The notes below the pieces were generated by a model, which did not search any database, was not told where the DNA came from, and saw only the letters and a program-made list of their open reading frames with translations. A DNA stretch of 64,000 nt from Tretioscincus oriximinensis (Eukaryota; Chordata; Lepidosauria; Squamata; Gymnophthalmidae). Numbering within the stretch: position 1 is the first letter of the stretch; every line of letters begins with the position of its first letter. This document shows, piece by piece, positions 24,540 to 35,283 of the stretch. Made by a program: the position numbers and the translations under genes. The DNA is taken from contig JAJVDF010000410.1 in the NCBI GenBank assembly GCA_022410635.1, positions 390,617 through 454,616 of the forward strand. Direction: 5' to 3'.

Positions 24540-25250
24540 CGCTGCCATGTTTTTGGAGGTTAAAAGAGAGCCAGGGAGCTTGCCAACAAGACTTCTTTTA
24601 GGAAGGAGCTCTGTGTTGTTGCTCCAAGTCTCACCGAGGACAATGTAGCTTACTGCGCTGGATTAGCGCTGCTGCTGGGCGTGCTGCAAGAGGACAGAAT
24701 CAAATCGGCCTACTCAGTGAAAAGGAAGCTGAACTTGACCTTGAGTCTTGGAGGGAGGCTCAAGATTGGGTACATACCCTGTGAGCCCTACTAAACTTCC
24801 ATAATCCATTGGTGCATCTCAAGCACAGGATTGAGTAGTGGATCGCAAAGGTGTGAGCCAGGTGGTGTCTGTGTCAAGCATGGGCTGGACAGAAAGGTTG
24901 GGATGGCTGGGTCCACCACAGGAATGGGCAGCCGTGGTGCCACACCCAGAGGGGCATGGTGGTAGTCCCCGGGTCAGCTCAAAGCGGCTGACTGGGACCA
25001 TCAACCAAGACGCTGTTCCTGCTGCTCTCCTTCTTAATAGTAATGACTATGGCCTATCTCTTTTCCACTTTTGGTTTTATATTGCACTATGTTAAGCTGA
25101 ACCATCATGTTCACTTTATTTGTTTTATAAGTGTGTGAGCTTTTGGACGATTGTTAAATGAAATTGTTGGAACTGTTGTAATAAAAACTTTGTATTTTCC
25201 TGTTGAACTTGTATTCTGGCATCACAACCAAGGGTAGCTGTCGCTGGCAA
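24540..25250. repeat. GC-richer unclassified insert, possibly an LTR
   Basis: It separates L1 body sequence (up to about 24500) from L1 3'-end sequence (from 25262). It carries ttaaaagagagcc near its start and gtaataaaaac near its end. Its 24880-25080 part weakly resembles 47400-47690. No coding region was recognised. An LTR is one reading; a second kind of retroposon is another. Confidence 0.35.
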
Positions 25251-25261
25251 CTTATTTGTAA

Positions 25262-25349
25262 TTTCATGGAGGATGGGGGTAGGTGGGTTCTGCTCTATAT
25301 GTATATACAGTGTGCATTGTATGTTACCTTCTTTTTGTTTGCCACTTTA
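25262..25349 (+). mobile_element. L1-type LINE 3' end, proximal part
   Basis: It matches 30323-30400 closely, sharing gggttctgctctatatgtat and gcattgtatgtta. It is interrupted by the Tc1-like MITE at a TA-rich site and resumes at about 26033. Confidence 0.7.
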
Positions 25350-25397
25350 TATACTGCTCAAAACAATTAGGGGAACACTTAGTGTTACACTGTTATA

Positions 25398-25983
25398 TAG
25401 GCTGACCAGATTCCCCCTATTTTTTTTTTTGGAAAACACTGTTTTGGGGTGTTTACCCGCCCACCCGGGGTGGAGGGGCATTTCCCCAGTTTTTACTGAG
25501 GAAAAAACAATTTAAAAAAGTTTTTTTGACAAAAAAATGTTTTTTTAATTTTTTTTGAAAATAATTCACTGCAGAACCACTAGGGGGCTCTGGCATCTGA
25601 GACCAGCTCCTGAAGGCACCCTCCCCTCAGTAAAAAATAAAAATTCTCAAACACTTCAAAACTTTCTCGCACACTTCAAAAAATTGTATTTTTAATTATT
25701 ATTTTTTTAAAAAATTGCTCCATCACCACTAGGGGGTTCTGGCAACTGGGGCCAGCTTCTGAAGGCACCTTCTTCTCTGTAGAAGAATTCTGATGTACTC
25801 CAAAAATTCTCAGTTTAAAAATTCTTGCACAGTTAAAAAAATTCTCACGTGCTTCACCGATTTCTCGGGCGGGAATTTTGGAAGGGAATACATGTTGGTG
25901 GGTAATTTGCATATTTATGAATATGCAAATTAACATCAATATTAATTACCCCAGTTTGGGTCTCAGAAAATCTGGTCAGTCTA
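25398..25983 (-). mobile_element. TIR element of the TAGGCTGACCAGAT family, copy 1 (586 bp)
   Basis: The ends are TAGGCTGACCAGAT and the inverse of TAGACTGACCAGAT. The flanks CTGTTATA (25390-25397) and CTGTTATG (25984-25991) form an eight-base target duplication with one mismatch, suggesting a hAT-like element. No transposase is visible. Inside are two similar blocks with cactagggggctctgg-type sequence (25578 and 25729), and a 12-base inverted repeat TAATTTGCATAT around a 6-base spacer at 25903-25932. Orientation is opposite to copies 3 and 4. Confidence 0.8.
25903..25932. repeat. Inverted octamer pair (ATTTGCAT / ATGCAAAT)
   Basis: Perfect 12-base arms TAATTTGCATAT and ATATGCAAATTA flank the spacer ttatga. 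ATTTGCAT is the classical POU/Oct octamer. It is part of the TIR element and recurs in two other copies. Confidence 0.9.
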
Positions 25984-26032
25984 CTGTTATGTTAAAGTGT
26001 TCCCTTAATCGTTTTGTTAACTCTACTGTATA

Positions 26033-26062
26033 TATTAATAAAAATAAGAGTTAAAAAAATCT
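26033..26062 (+). mobile_element. L1-type LINE 3' tail, distal part
   Basis: atattaataaaaataagagt followed by an A run corresponds to the tail seen at 30420-30456. It is the downstream side of the LINE split by the MITE. Confidence 0.55.
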
Positions 26063-26104
26063 ATAAGGCCAAGAATAGAGTTATTAAATCAGCTGCTTAG
26101 AAGA

Positions 26105-26165
26105 TAAAACATAAGAAGTGCCGTGATAGATCAGGCTATAATTCATGTCGTCCAACAAAAGTGTG
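26105..26165 (-). mobile_element. Short CR1 3' end
   Basis: acataagaagtgccgtgata and gatcaggc match the antisense CR1 terminus; only about 60 bp are present. Confidence 0.65.
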
Positions 26166-26229
26166 GTGAAGTGGAGCAGGATCAGGGCATAAATGACTGC
26201 TTGTAATAGTCTCCTTTTGTTACTATTTT

Positions 26230-27040
26230 GAACTGTGGCAACCCTACAAGGACTGCGAACACGTCAGTCAAACACCTTGGACTGAGTTTGCATACTTTAA
26301 CATCACAATTTCTGAGTCCTTTTTAAAGGGTCTTTTTATGAATTTTCCCTTTATTTTTGGCCTGGGACTGATTTCAAACAGATCAAAAGTTCTTCGAATG
26401 GATACTCAGTTTAAGTTTTGATTCCCTGTTCTCCCTATATATTTCTTCTTTGGCACATCTTATTAATTCTTTATGACTACACTGATGACACAGAGATTTA
26501 TTTATCCACTCCTGATCTATGTCTGTGAAGTCTTGGTTTGTCCTAGTTCTTTAGTGTAGTCTATTTTCTGTATTAGCTTTGGGGAGGAGTTCAGAATCCC
26601 CCTTTGGAGTTAGCTACAGTTGCTTTGCCCCAACCTTCTTTATAAAAGACTCCCTCTGTTGAGTTAGTTTCTCTTTCATTTATGAGACCTAGAGGCAAGG
26701 CTTTGCATTTTGCCTGGTGTTCAAGGCCTTTGCAGCTCAAACAGGCAACCTTAGCACTAACCAATCAACCAACAACCAACTAGTTCAAGAGACATTTTGA
26801 AGCTACTGAGCAACCTTTAGCTCCTTTGGAAAGGAGTCCAGAATTCTTCAGACCTAATCATCCCAGAAAGAGNACTGCAATCAAGAGAACATCTTTGTAA
26901 AGTACTCTTTTATTTTATTTCTATAACCCCCTGGGGTGGAGTAACCCTTCATTTATTTCCTTTAAGTAAAACTGTTCATTTTGCTTTATACCTTGCCTGG
27001 AGTTCTTTGTTTGACGATTCTAGTGTCAAAGGGTTAACAG
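26230..27040. repeat. Possible LTR-like stretch with TATA box
   Basis: ttctttataaaagactccct resembles a core promoter with TATAAAA, and the region ends ...gggttaaca. No coding or primer-binding site was found, and paired ends are not proven. Confidence 0.25.
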
Positions 27041-28159
27041 ATAGCCCCTGGGCATAGACCAGACACCAGAGCCTCTCAACCCAGGTGTGCCATCATAATG
27101 CCCTGCAAATGAAATTCCTATCTCTATTCCTATCTCACTCATATTCCCTCTCATCCCTCTTTCACTGTTTCTCTGCCTTCTTTGATCCCTGCTGTGAATG
27201 AAGCTCATAATCTAGATGTACTTTTTTATTTATGTACTTTTATCCTTTACGAGAAGTTCCTACAAGTGGCCAGAATAGGCACAAACATCTTTATTAATTA
27301 GTCACCTGATTGGATCTTTTCACATATTTCTGAATTATAAAAAAAGTCATGTGGATCAATTCATTTCTCAAACTAGGCCACTTATACCAAGGGTGTTTAA
27401 AAAAAAAGTTGAAAAGACCGAATGCTTTTAAAAAAAGATACCAGCATATGAAACACTCTGTCAAACAACTCATAAAACAGTTGTGCACATCGCTTTAAAA
27501 GTGATCACTCCAGGTGAACACTTCAAAACCAGTTCACTGTGAACTGAATTTGACAAAAACCAATTTGGCACATATCTAACACTGACTCCTGATGTGTTTC
27601 CATAGGCATACAAAAGCTGATTCCACAGCTCCAGTGCTGGAATGTGGGCACCAGAGAGGGAGATTTTAAAGCACTCGAAGACTGAAAGGTTTGACCTGAA
27701 TTAAGACATTTTTCACTTACAGCTGAAACCAAATTTTGCCTGAAGGGTACATTTGGAGCTTCTTATACAGTATGTGATCATAGGGAAGAAGGGAGAGAAA
27801 TAGAGAAGGAGAGAGAGTTGTCAGGTATGAAATTGTATTAAGTACAAGTGAAATGTTTTAATTTTAACAGCTTTATTCACAAATGTGCTTTCACTGGGCT
27901 TTTGAAAATCCACTATGTTATTGCAATCTATTAAAAGAAAATGCAGCCCTCCAAATACAAATAGGTATCACACAGAACTCTGATAACAATTATCTATACA
28001 AAGTTCAGTGAGTGTAAATATGGAACACTGTCTTTTAAGATTATTTCTACACTTACAAATTATTGGACAAAAAGGAGTTTGCAGGTCTCCCTTCTACATG
28101 CTATTATAATCTATAAGATTTCCTACCCTCTCATAGTACATTCCATTTGTATAAAAACT

Positions 28160-28258
28160 ATTTTCTGTATTTATACCTCCCCTCCCTCTCTGTGTGTCTG
28201 TAGATATCATCTTTATCTGTGTATCTATGTATCTATCTACCTCCTACCTACCTATCTC
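28160..28258. repeat. Pyrimidine-rich stretch with ATCT microsatellite
   Basis: ctccctccctctctgtg is followed by degenerate tatctatgtatctatctacc units. Confidence 0.7.
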
Positions 28259-28813
28259 AGAGTTATCATATGTCCTGGATTTTCATGGAAATCCTTGAAA
28301 AATAGAAGATGTGGCTGGCCAGTCTGAACAAATAACATAAATGTGATTATAGTTCAAGAATACAGCAGTAATTCTTTCAGAAGACAGTTTTGTTTAGTTA
28401 CACAAGGTAGAGAGAGAAACAGAGAAAATTGGAAATGAATTGGAAATGCTAAGCAACTTTCTACAATTGTCCTCTTTTTCTTCTGTGGAAAACTGTAGTA
28501 TCAAACTTTGAGTGCAATTCTAGTCCCCAATTACACTTCTCTAAATAATTCCTTTCACTAATGCAGCAAAGATATTACCATAAAGAGGGTTCTACAGGCT
28601 CATTTTGCATGTTGGTGCAGAATAAGATTCACACCTTCGACTTCCAGTATATTCCATTCACATAGGATTTAGTGTAGGCTGGCTTAAGGCATTCAGAATC
28701 CAATTCACCAGTTGAATTTGTTTTGGGTTTATCAGTGTACTAAGATATGATATATAGGACCCTGGCGGCATGCAATGAGCATTCCTCTACAGTTTAGTAT
28801 AGTATGAGGAACA

Positions 28814-28990
28814 GTTTACTTTACTCTTTGATTTATACCCAGCCCACCCCACAATGGGCTCTGGGCAGTTCACAATACAAACCATGAAAACAAATCATAA
28901 AATCAGATACAATAAAACATGAGTTATATAAAACAAAATCCAGAAAATATTTTAAACAAATTACAATCATAAAACCACCCAATGTACACA
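28814..28990 (-). mobile_element. SINE/L2-type 3' domain, antisense
   Basis: tttgatttatacccagccca followed by gggctctgggcagttcacaa matches the common squamate tail in reverse orientation, with an A-rich run after it. Confidence 0.5.
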
Positions 28991-30322
28991 TGATATACCA
29001 CCAAAATATGGCCCACAGAACTTCAAAAGGGGCAGTGCTTTTGTTTCTGGTTTCCAAAGTATCCAGAAATGTCCCCTGCTGGCTCTGAAACTGAAGTATG
29101 CTTCAGTATTGGCAGGGGGATTGGAACAGTTCCAGGCTGAAGTTTTATGCTCTGTATCAAAATACTGGGGGGGGNACAGTGCAAATATATCATAAATGTG
29201 AACAGGAAAGCACAATATTCTCCTAACCCTATATAACAACAAAGAATGAATAATCCAATGTGCTTGACTATAGCAGTGCTGATAAAATGGCAGATTTAAA
29301 AAGAAAAGACACAGAGTCATACCCAAGGAGCTTTAAAAAGAGAAAGAGAGCACCTTGGAGAAAGATTTAAAATTCACACAGGAGGCATGAACAATGAAAG
29401 AATTTGAGCATGGATGATTATCTGAAAAGCTGCAAAAGGGCAGTAAAAGCATTGAAATGTACGTGGCAATATGGAGAAAAGCAATAGATGAAAAGAGAAA
29501 GGAAAAGAATATTCTGGAGATGAAAATCCAAATTGAGGGCAAAGAAAAAGCAAAAGAACAAAGCAGGGAGGTTAGAAGATGTTCTCAAAGGTGTAAGATA
29601 TAGGATGAATCAAAATCTCATCATAATGGATGCAGGAATCCTGGAAGTCTAATGCTCAGAACAACCTTAAGTAAAACTTAACGGATGGAAGGTAAACGTT
29701 TGCAACATAAAATGAATATTAATACTTGAAGGACCTGTAGTGGCACCTGTTGGGCTTTTGACAAAAGATCATGTTTTTGGAAGCAAGAGGCTATATCTAA
29801 TTCTGTTGCTAAGTCATTAAGTCTGCATCTCAATTGTAAGTATTTACACACTTAACTGTTTGGACACTAGGAATCCTTCCCTGTATCTGACACAGGAAAT
29901 GGACTAGCATTTTCAGACTTGAAAAGGAAAGGAGAGAAGAAAGGGAGTTGATATTTGAATAAAGTTTGAATGCTCTGTTGCAGAGTTCTAGATCAAACAG
30001 ATCCAAACTGCCTCTTCTCAGTGGATTAAAATGGCCTCATTGGAAGATCCGGTAGGTATGGGAGGTGTTCCAGCTGTGTTAGTTAACAGAATAGTATTTG
30101 CATGAAAGGACAGTTGTGACAAGAAAGGGAGGTAGTCCATATCTATCTGGATTAGAAGCCTGCAGAACAATTCCTTTGGACATTACTAATAACTATTATT
30201 GATATTCTGGAAGGGGTGCTTTGATTGCATACTGGAGACAGAACCTACTGCAAATAATGGATCTAAATTTTTTCAGCAATGTTCCTCGACCAAAGACTCC
30301 TGCAATAACTTATTCGCGATCT

Positions 30323-30456
30323 TCTGGAGGGTGTTGGGTTCTGTTCTATATGTATATACATTGTGCATTGTATGTTATCTTCTTTTCGTTTGTTGCTTCA
30401 TATATATGTAACTCCATAGTATATATAAATTAAAATTAAAGTTTTTAAAAAAGAGA
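30323..30456 (+). mobile_element. L1-type LINE 3' end with A-rich tail
   Basis: It shares ggttctgttctatatgtata and cattgtatgttatcttcttt with the copy at 25262, and ends in aaagtttttaaaaaag. Its length shows the tail that the other copy has split. Confidence 0.65.
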
Positions 30457-31237
30457 CGGAACCTACTTTAAGCAATGGGTCTCCAGTTCTTTCAGACATC
30501 AAGTCTTACTTTTCCATACCTCTCATGTTAAGATAAATATGGAAAGCTTCAGCAGCTACCAGTAGCCTATGTTTTACCTTGGGAATGTGTTTTGATCATT
30601 TGTATAAGTAATGTTTTGCCATTTTAGACTTAGCTTTGCATAGAACTGTTATTGTAATGCATACGCAGCAATTTGGTAAAAGCAAATCATGCTGTTCCCA
30701 TAGAGAATTTCATCCTGTGAAATGTGTTGGTTGTTTATGTATATGTAGGGCATGTATGAAGGGCATGTTCTGTTGACAAAAGCAGTTTGTTTTTAAGAGT
30801 GTGGTTATCCAAGTTGCTGAAAACAGTGAAGATAAAGTAAAGATATTGTACTTTGAAAACCGAGTGTTTTATTCTATCACATAGGTCTAGGCAGTTATGG
30901 TTCAAGATTAATCAGCAGAGATGCATTTGCTTGTTCTGTTATTCTTGTTTAATAAAAATGGTGGCTGGGAAGGAAACCTTAGTCAAGTTTGTTCTGAGAG
31001 ACCTGGTTCCTCTCTTCCCCATTTAAAAAACACAGATGAAGTTGTTTCTTGTATTTCAGTATATGAACTCCATCTAGCTGAAATCTATAGTCACAATAGT
31101 CAGCGATTTCAATCTCATAAACAAACAAATAAATGCAAATATAGAAAAAAAACCATTAAGTAGCCAAATGTTTGGGGGGAGGAAGACATTTCAAAAGAAG
31201 AAAAGGAACTATGGTAATAAATAGTTGTTGTTGTTAT

Positions 31238-31286
31238 CTTCATCATCATCATCAACAACAACATCAACANCATCATCATCATCATA
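31238..31286. repeat. (ATC/AAC)n microsatellite beside a splice donor
   Basis: Runs of catcat and aacaac are present, with an N at 31270. On the minus strand it begins about a dozen bases after the donor of the 118-bp CDH18 exon. Confidence 0.9.
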
Positions 31287-31299
31287 GACTTTTGTTTAC

Positions 31300-31417
31300 C
31301 TTCATTGTCCTTTAAAGTAAAATTGGGATTCAGAGAAAGACTGTTATCTAGAGAAAAGTGGAATCTCTGTCCGTTTGCAAAGTCATCTTTGTCTCTGGCA
31401 GTGATCGTCTGAATAAT
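31300..31417 (-). CDS. CDH18: CDH18 exon, 118 bp: first half of EC5
   Basis: The acceptor ttttccttccag is strong and the donor is AAG|GTAAAC. The exon enters in phase 0 and leaves one base. It encodes about residues 172-211, beginning IIQTITARDKDDFANG, where the Asp-rich stretch contributes to calcium binding. It ends LNPNFTLKDNE, and NFT is a potential N-glycosylation site. An (ATG)n-type microsatellite begins about a dozen bases beyond the donor inside the downstream intron (plus strand 31238-31286). Confidence 0.96.
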
Positions 31418-32186
31418 CTGGAAGGAAAATAATGGATTTGCTGGATTGTATAAATGAAGTTCAGCTTTCATNTTTTTTTTACTTGTATGATGTCATAGTG
31501 TGCTTAAAATATATTTGAAAATTGAGTGATTTGTTTTGCAGCTCAGTATATTCAAGCAATGACATGAAATTAACTAGGAAGCGTATCTATGTACATTAGC
31601 AAATATTAAATCAAAATATTATAGACACATTCATCCAATAGACATTTGCATAAAAGTCAATTTAAAAATGCACATTAAACAAATAAGTTTCTAAATAAAA
31701 TATTTTGCCTAATATTGACATAAGCACCGTCCAATAATTCCATTCATTTCCTGATTTTCAAATCCTACCTTTGAAAAATGTTTCTAGTGTCTGGTATTAA
31801 TGATTTTGAAGGCAATTTTCTCGCTACAACAAAATCATTGCTGAGTTTTAAGCATTTGGCTTTACTTAGCAAGGGTCGTTTTGCCTCTTTATAAAACTAT
31901 GGTAAGGCTCCTCTTATGCTCTTAAGAGTTTGAATACAGTAATACACTTATTTGAAATATGAAACATTTGTTGTTTTATCACTTCTGTTCATACAGTTAT
32001 ATGCCAAACACACTGAAGGCATGTTAGATTTCTATTTTGTTAAACAAGTATTTCTGTGAATAAAATTTTATCACTAGAAAACAGTTAACACTGCACATAG
32101 ACACATACTATATGTTGAAATTTCTTTATGCCTTAGAAATATGCACCAAAAATCTTTAACTTGAAGAGTAAAGAGAGCAAACCCTT

Positions 32187-32280
32187 GTATTTATTTATTT
32201 ATTTACATTTCTATACCCAGGGCAGTTTACAATAAAAACACAGCATATTAAAAGACTGCTAAATCTAAAAGTAGGGAAGG
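32187..32280 (-). mobile_element. SINE/L2-type tail, antisense
   Basis: A (ATTT)n run is followed by ctatacccagggcagtttac, the reverse of the common tail. Confidence 0.5.
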
Positions 32281-32375
32281 TCAGCAGTTTTCTCAGTCAA
32301 AGACCAGGCCATTGAGTCTTATTCTGGGTTATATCTCGGTACAGAGTTTGGCCATCTATATGCTAATGTACACTG

Positions 32376-32692
32376 GCAGGCACGGATAGCTCAGTCGCTT
32401 AGGAATCCGTCTCTCGCCTGGGAGATGGGGTTTCGAAGCCCTGTGTGGGATGTGGGGAGGGGTGAGCACCTTCCACTAGCCTGTAGCTCTAGCCAACCCA
32501 GCTATTCAAAAGCATGAATTGCAAGAAATTGCAACTGACTGCAAGTAGATACATGGGAACCACCATAGCCTGGTGGGGAATATAGAATGTGAGCCTTCGG
32601 GCAAAATATATCCTTGTAAGCCGCTTTGAGTCCCTTTGAAAGGTGAGAAAAGCGGGGTATAAGAACCAAGTTCTTCTTGTTCTTCTTCTTCT
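32376..32692 (+). mobile_element. tRNA-derived SINE, copy 3 (best preserved)
   Basis: This is the best reference copy. It starts gcaggcacggatagctcagt, with an A box (tagctcagtcgcttagg) and a B box (ggtttcgaagccc). The core aattgcaagaaattgcaact follows, then ccgctttgagtcccttt and a (TTC)n tail. The intact A and B boxes are consistent with RNA polymerase III transcription of the founder. Confidence 0.9.
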
Positions 32693-33020
32693 ATACTAGC
32701 TTGTAGTCAGCAGGCTCCAATTCTGAGTTAAAGCCCAGAATAAGGCTCAAATGGGAACAGGACCTAAGATTCTTAGATTTTTCAAAACACTTGGAGAAAA
32801 AAAACCATTATAATTATTAAAACGATTATGGTGTTTGCATGGATAGAAGATGTCAGCCACAGGTGGGTCTTTATCAGCAAGGCTAACACACATCATGTAT
32901 GGCACCATTCCATAACCTGGGGACTGTAAGGAATGCTCTCCTATATGTCCACAACACTTTTGTGGGTTTGCTGCCAAAAGGGCCTCAGCAAATCATCTTA
33001 GTTTGTTGGAAGGTCTATAT

Positions 33021-33240
33021 CAGGGCTGGGCAAACATTTTGGAGTTGAGAGCTATTTTGTGGCCACGGCCCCTTCCCAGGGTGACTTGGGGGGCGCAGGG
33101 CCATGCTCCCTACCTAAGCCCCACCCCCTTTCCTAGCCCTGCCCCTTCCCAAGCCTTTCTCCTTTACCTTCTTTTTTTTCCTGCTTCCTTCCTTCTCACC
33201 TTTTTTTTCCTTTCAGGTTTGCAGACATAGGGCACACCAA
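33021..33240. mobile_element. hAT-like terminus and GC-rich body
   Basis: cagggctgggcaaacatttt and the following ggccacggcc are typical of hAT (Charlie-type) 5' ends. No matching right end was located, so boundaries are approximate. Confidence 0.4.
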
Positions 33241-34317
33241 GAGCAGTTCCGGATGTCATCAGTGAGTGACTGCTGCCTGCCTCAGCTGCCTGCCTGCCTG
33301 TGGCTGTGTTTACACACTGGGCACCACTCACACTGCTGTTGGAGCAAAGCATGTGCAGCATCATGCAGGCTGCATCTGGAACTGTCTAGATGCCTTGTCT
33401 AGATGACACGGACATAGCGCACAACACCAAGATCAGTTCTGGACATTTTGAGGAGGTAAAACGGGAAATCATCTCCCCCCGGCTTCTTCTGGTGAGTTCA
33501 GAGCCACACAGTTTCTGACCTATAAGAAACCCTTTAAGAGCTAACAAGCCTATACTAATAAGCTGAATTAGGCTTGGTAACTGTATCGGAGATTTTAAAT
33601 AGTGAGATATTGAAGGGGCCAGGATGTGAGTCCAAACATTATTATTGATCCTTATGCAGGTCTGTATGTTGAGATCTATGCAACAGATTTCATGCAACTT
33701 TCCATTCATATTGTTTGGATTAATGCAAAAATAACAAAACAAAAAGATGAATTTTATTGGGAAAAAATATTGAGGAACATAGTCAATGGATCGAAAGGTA
33801 TGGAGGTAGATTCTGGTCTCGGCACAAGTTCCATACTTTAATGATTATTTGCCAAATTCTTGCTCACTTAGTACACATATATTATTTAGTTTCCGGAAAG
33901 ATACGATGCTAAACTGTTAACTTTGTGGATGTTGATACATGCCTACATGGTTGCACAATAATCTGTAGAAGTGAAGATTTTCTGAATTTACTTAAAGAAT
34001 GAAGTGCAATTCCTTAATGATAGGATCAAAGTCATGAAAACAGAATCGATTTATTTGATGAAATGACTGGTGTATCTTCCATTCAAGACCAGTCATTTCT
34101 TTCTGATATTAATGAAGGTGGGGAGGTGGAACCTAAAATCAATCTATTTTATACAAGAAGGCTGCTGATAGAGACTAAGTCTTGCAGTGGAATTGTTACA
34201 ATGTTGAAATGACTTACCATTGTGCTGCCCATGGCATTAATGCTCTGAGTCTCCTAGTTTTGGAACAAGGTACTGTATTTTTAAACATAAAGTTAAAGAT
34301 TATGATTAGCATGTCAC

Positions 34318-34439
34318 CTGGCTGGGTTTTGCATTCTCGCAGACGATGACATCATAGTCTTCTGCCAATTCTGGAGGGTTGTCATTGATATCGAGAATTT
34401 TAATTCCAACAGGGACATGACTCAGGAGACCAGGACTTT
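34318..34439 (-). CDS. CDH18: CDH18 exon, 122 bp: end of EC4 and start of EC5
   Basis: The exon follows acceptor ttctatag, which has a poor pyrimidine tract, and ends at CAG|GTGACA. It completes the Glu codon begun upstream and ends in phase 0. It encodes about residues 131-171, reading SPGLLSHVPVGIKIL and then the DINDNPPEL linker between EC4 and EC5. The exon ends shortly after VIVCENAK. The Cys here is one of the conserved EC5 cysteines of classical cadherins. The 122-bp size and both phases fit the family's exon pattern. The weak acceptor is the least canonical splice site of the six exons, but the open frame and the homology leave little doubt. Confidence 0.96.
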
Positions 34440-35079
34440 CTATAGAATACAAAAGAACAAAACGTTTCAGGAATTTCAAATAGTATTCCGTTACAATATT
34501 GCTACAAAATACTCTAGCTCTGAAACAAGGTAATCTGAATGGAATTCCAGCATGTCGGAATTTCTAGAGGCTATTGTGGAAGTAGAGATAGATGACAACC
34601 TTGTAAAGCTGAATCCAAAGTAAAAGAGTTGAATTTTAAAAACTATAAGTTTGTAAGATCTGGCTGTTACATTTTTAAAAAGAGTCTACTTGATACTCTT
34701 TCTGTTGCAAGCCAGGAACTATATTAGTTGGACTTATATATAGTAAACTCTGTTCAGATGATTAATATTAATCACTCAGACAATATTTAACAAAAAGGCC
34801 AAAAGCAGAACACAGCACAAGTATCTGAAAAAGGGGAATTGGCTGAGAGTACAGAGATACATAAGCCTTAGTCTATTTCTACAATAAGGTCCTGCTGTTA
34901 AATAAGGGCCAGTGGGAAATGGACATGCTGCTTGTTGGGATTTGGCCAACTATGTGCCCACTGGATCCTTGTCATTCTTGGGCTAGTGAGCAGCACATAA
35001 TCAGAAGGGTCCAGTGATGCCTCCTTGAGGAATGCAGTAGTCCCACTGGTTCTTCAGGATATATCTGCTTTTCAAGAAG

Positions 35080-35283
35080 TAAGCTGAACCAGATGACCCC
35101 TTTTGGGGAGGTTCGGAAATCCATTTTGGGGGTGCTTCCCAGTTTTCTCTGAGGAAAAAAATTCAAAAAAAATTTCAAAAGACTTTTTTTGAAAAAAAAA
35201 AATCCTCAGAAAAAACTGGGAGGCACCCCCAAACCGGGTTTTCAACACACACACACCCCAAAAGGGGTCATCTGGTCAGCCTA
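35080..35283. mobile_element. TIR element of the TAGGCTGACCAGAT family, copy 2 (foldback, 204 bp)
   Basis: The left end TAAGCTGAACCAGATG and right end CATCTGGTCAGCCTA are inverted. Both arms carry ccccttttgggg-type, gggggtgcttcc-type and cagttttctctgagga blocks as inverse copies around an A/T centre. It looks like two copies of one terminus joined head to head. The octamer module is missing. Confidence 0.75.

Larger units (their letters stand above)
25350..26032. mobile_element. Tc1/mariner-type MITE split by a second transposon
   Basis: The left terminus tactgctcaaaacaattagg, then ggaacactt, is mirrored at the right by aagtgttcccttaatcgttt. Both ends abut TATA, as expected for a TA target. 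The 'actgctcaaaa...aagggaacact' terminus is a familiar Tc1-like end in fish and reptiles. Without its insertion the MITE would be only about 90 bp. Confidence 0.7.
22918..31299 (-). other. CDH18 intron, 8.4 kb
   Basis: It carries a CR1 end, L1 fragments, LTR-like stretches and the nested Tc1/hAT-like insertion. The intervals 27050-28150 and 29000-30320 show no element I can assign. Confidence 0.85.
31418..34317 (-). other. CDH18 intron, 2.9 kb
   Basis: It contains an L2/SINE-type tail near 32187-32280, a full SINE at 32376-32692 and a GC-rich hAT-like stretch from 33021. Nothing recognisable was seen at 31420-32180 or 33600-34300. Confidence 0.85.

Noticed and set aside
32376..32460. Possible functional tRNA gene at the SINE head
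   Set aside because: A and B boxes are present, but no cloverleaf with acceptor pairing is visible, and the sequence continues into a dispersed SINE body.
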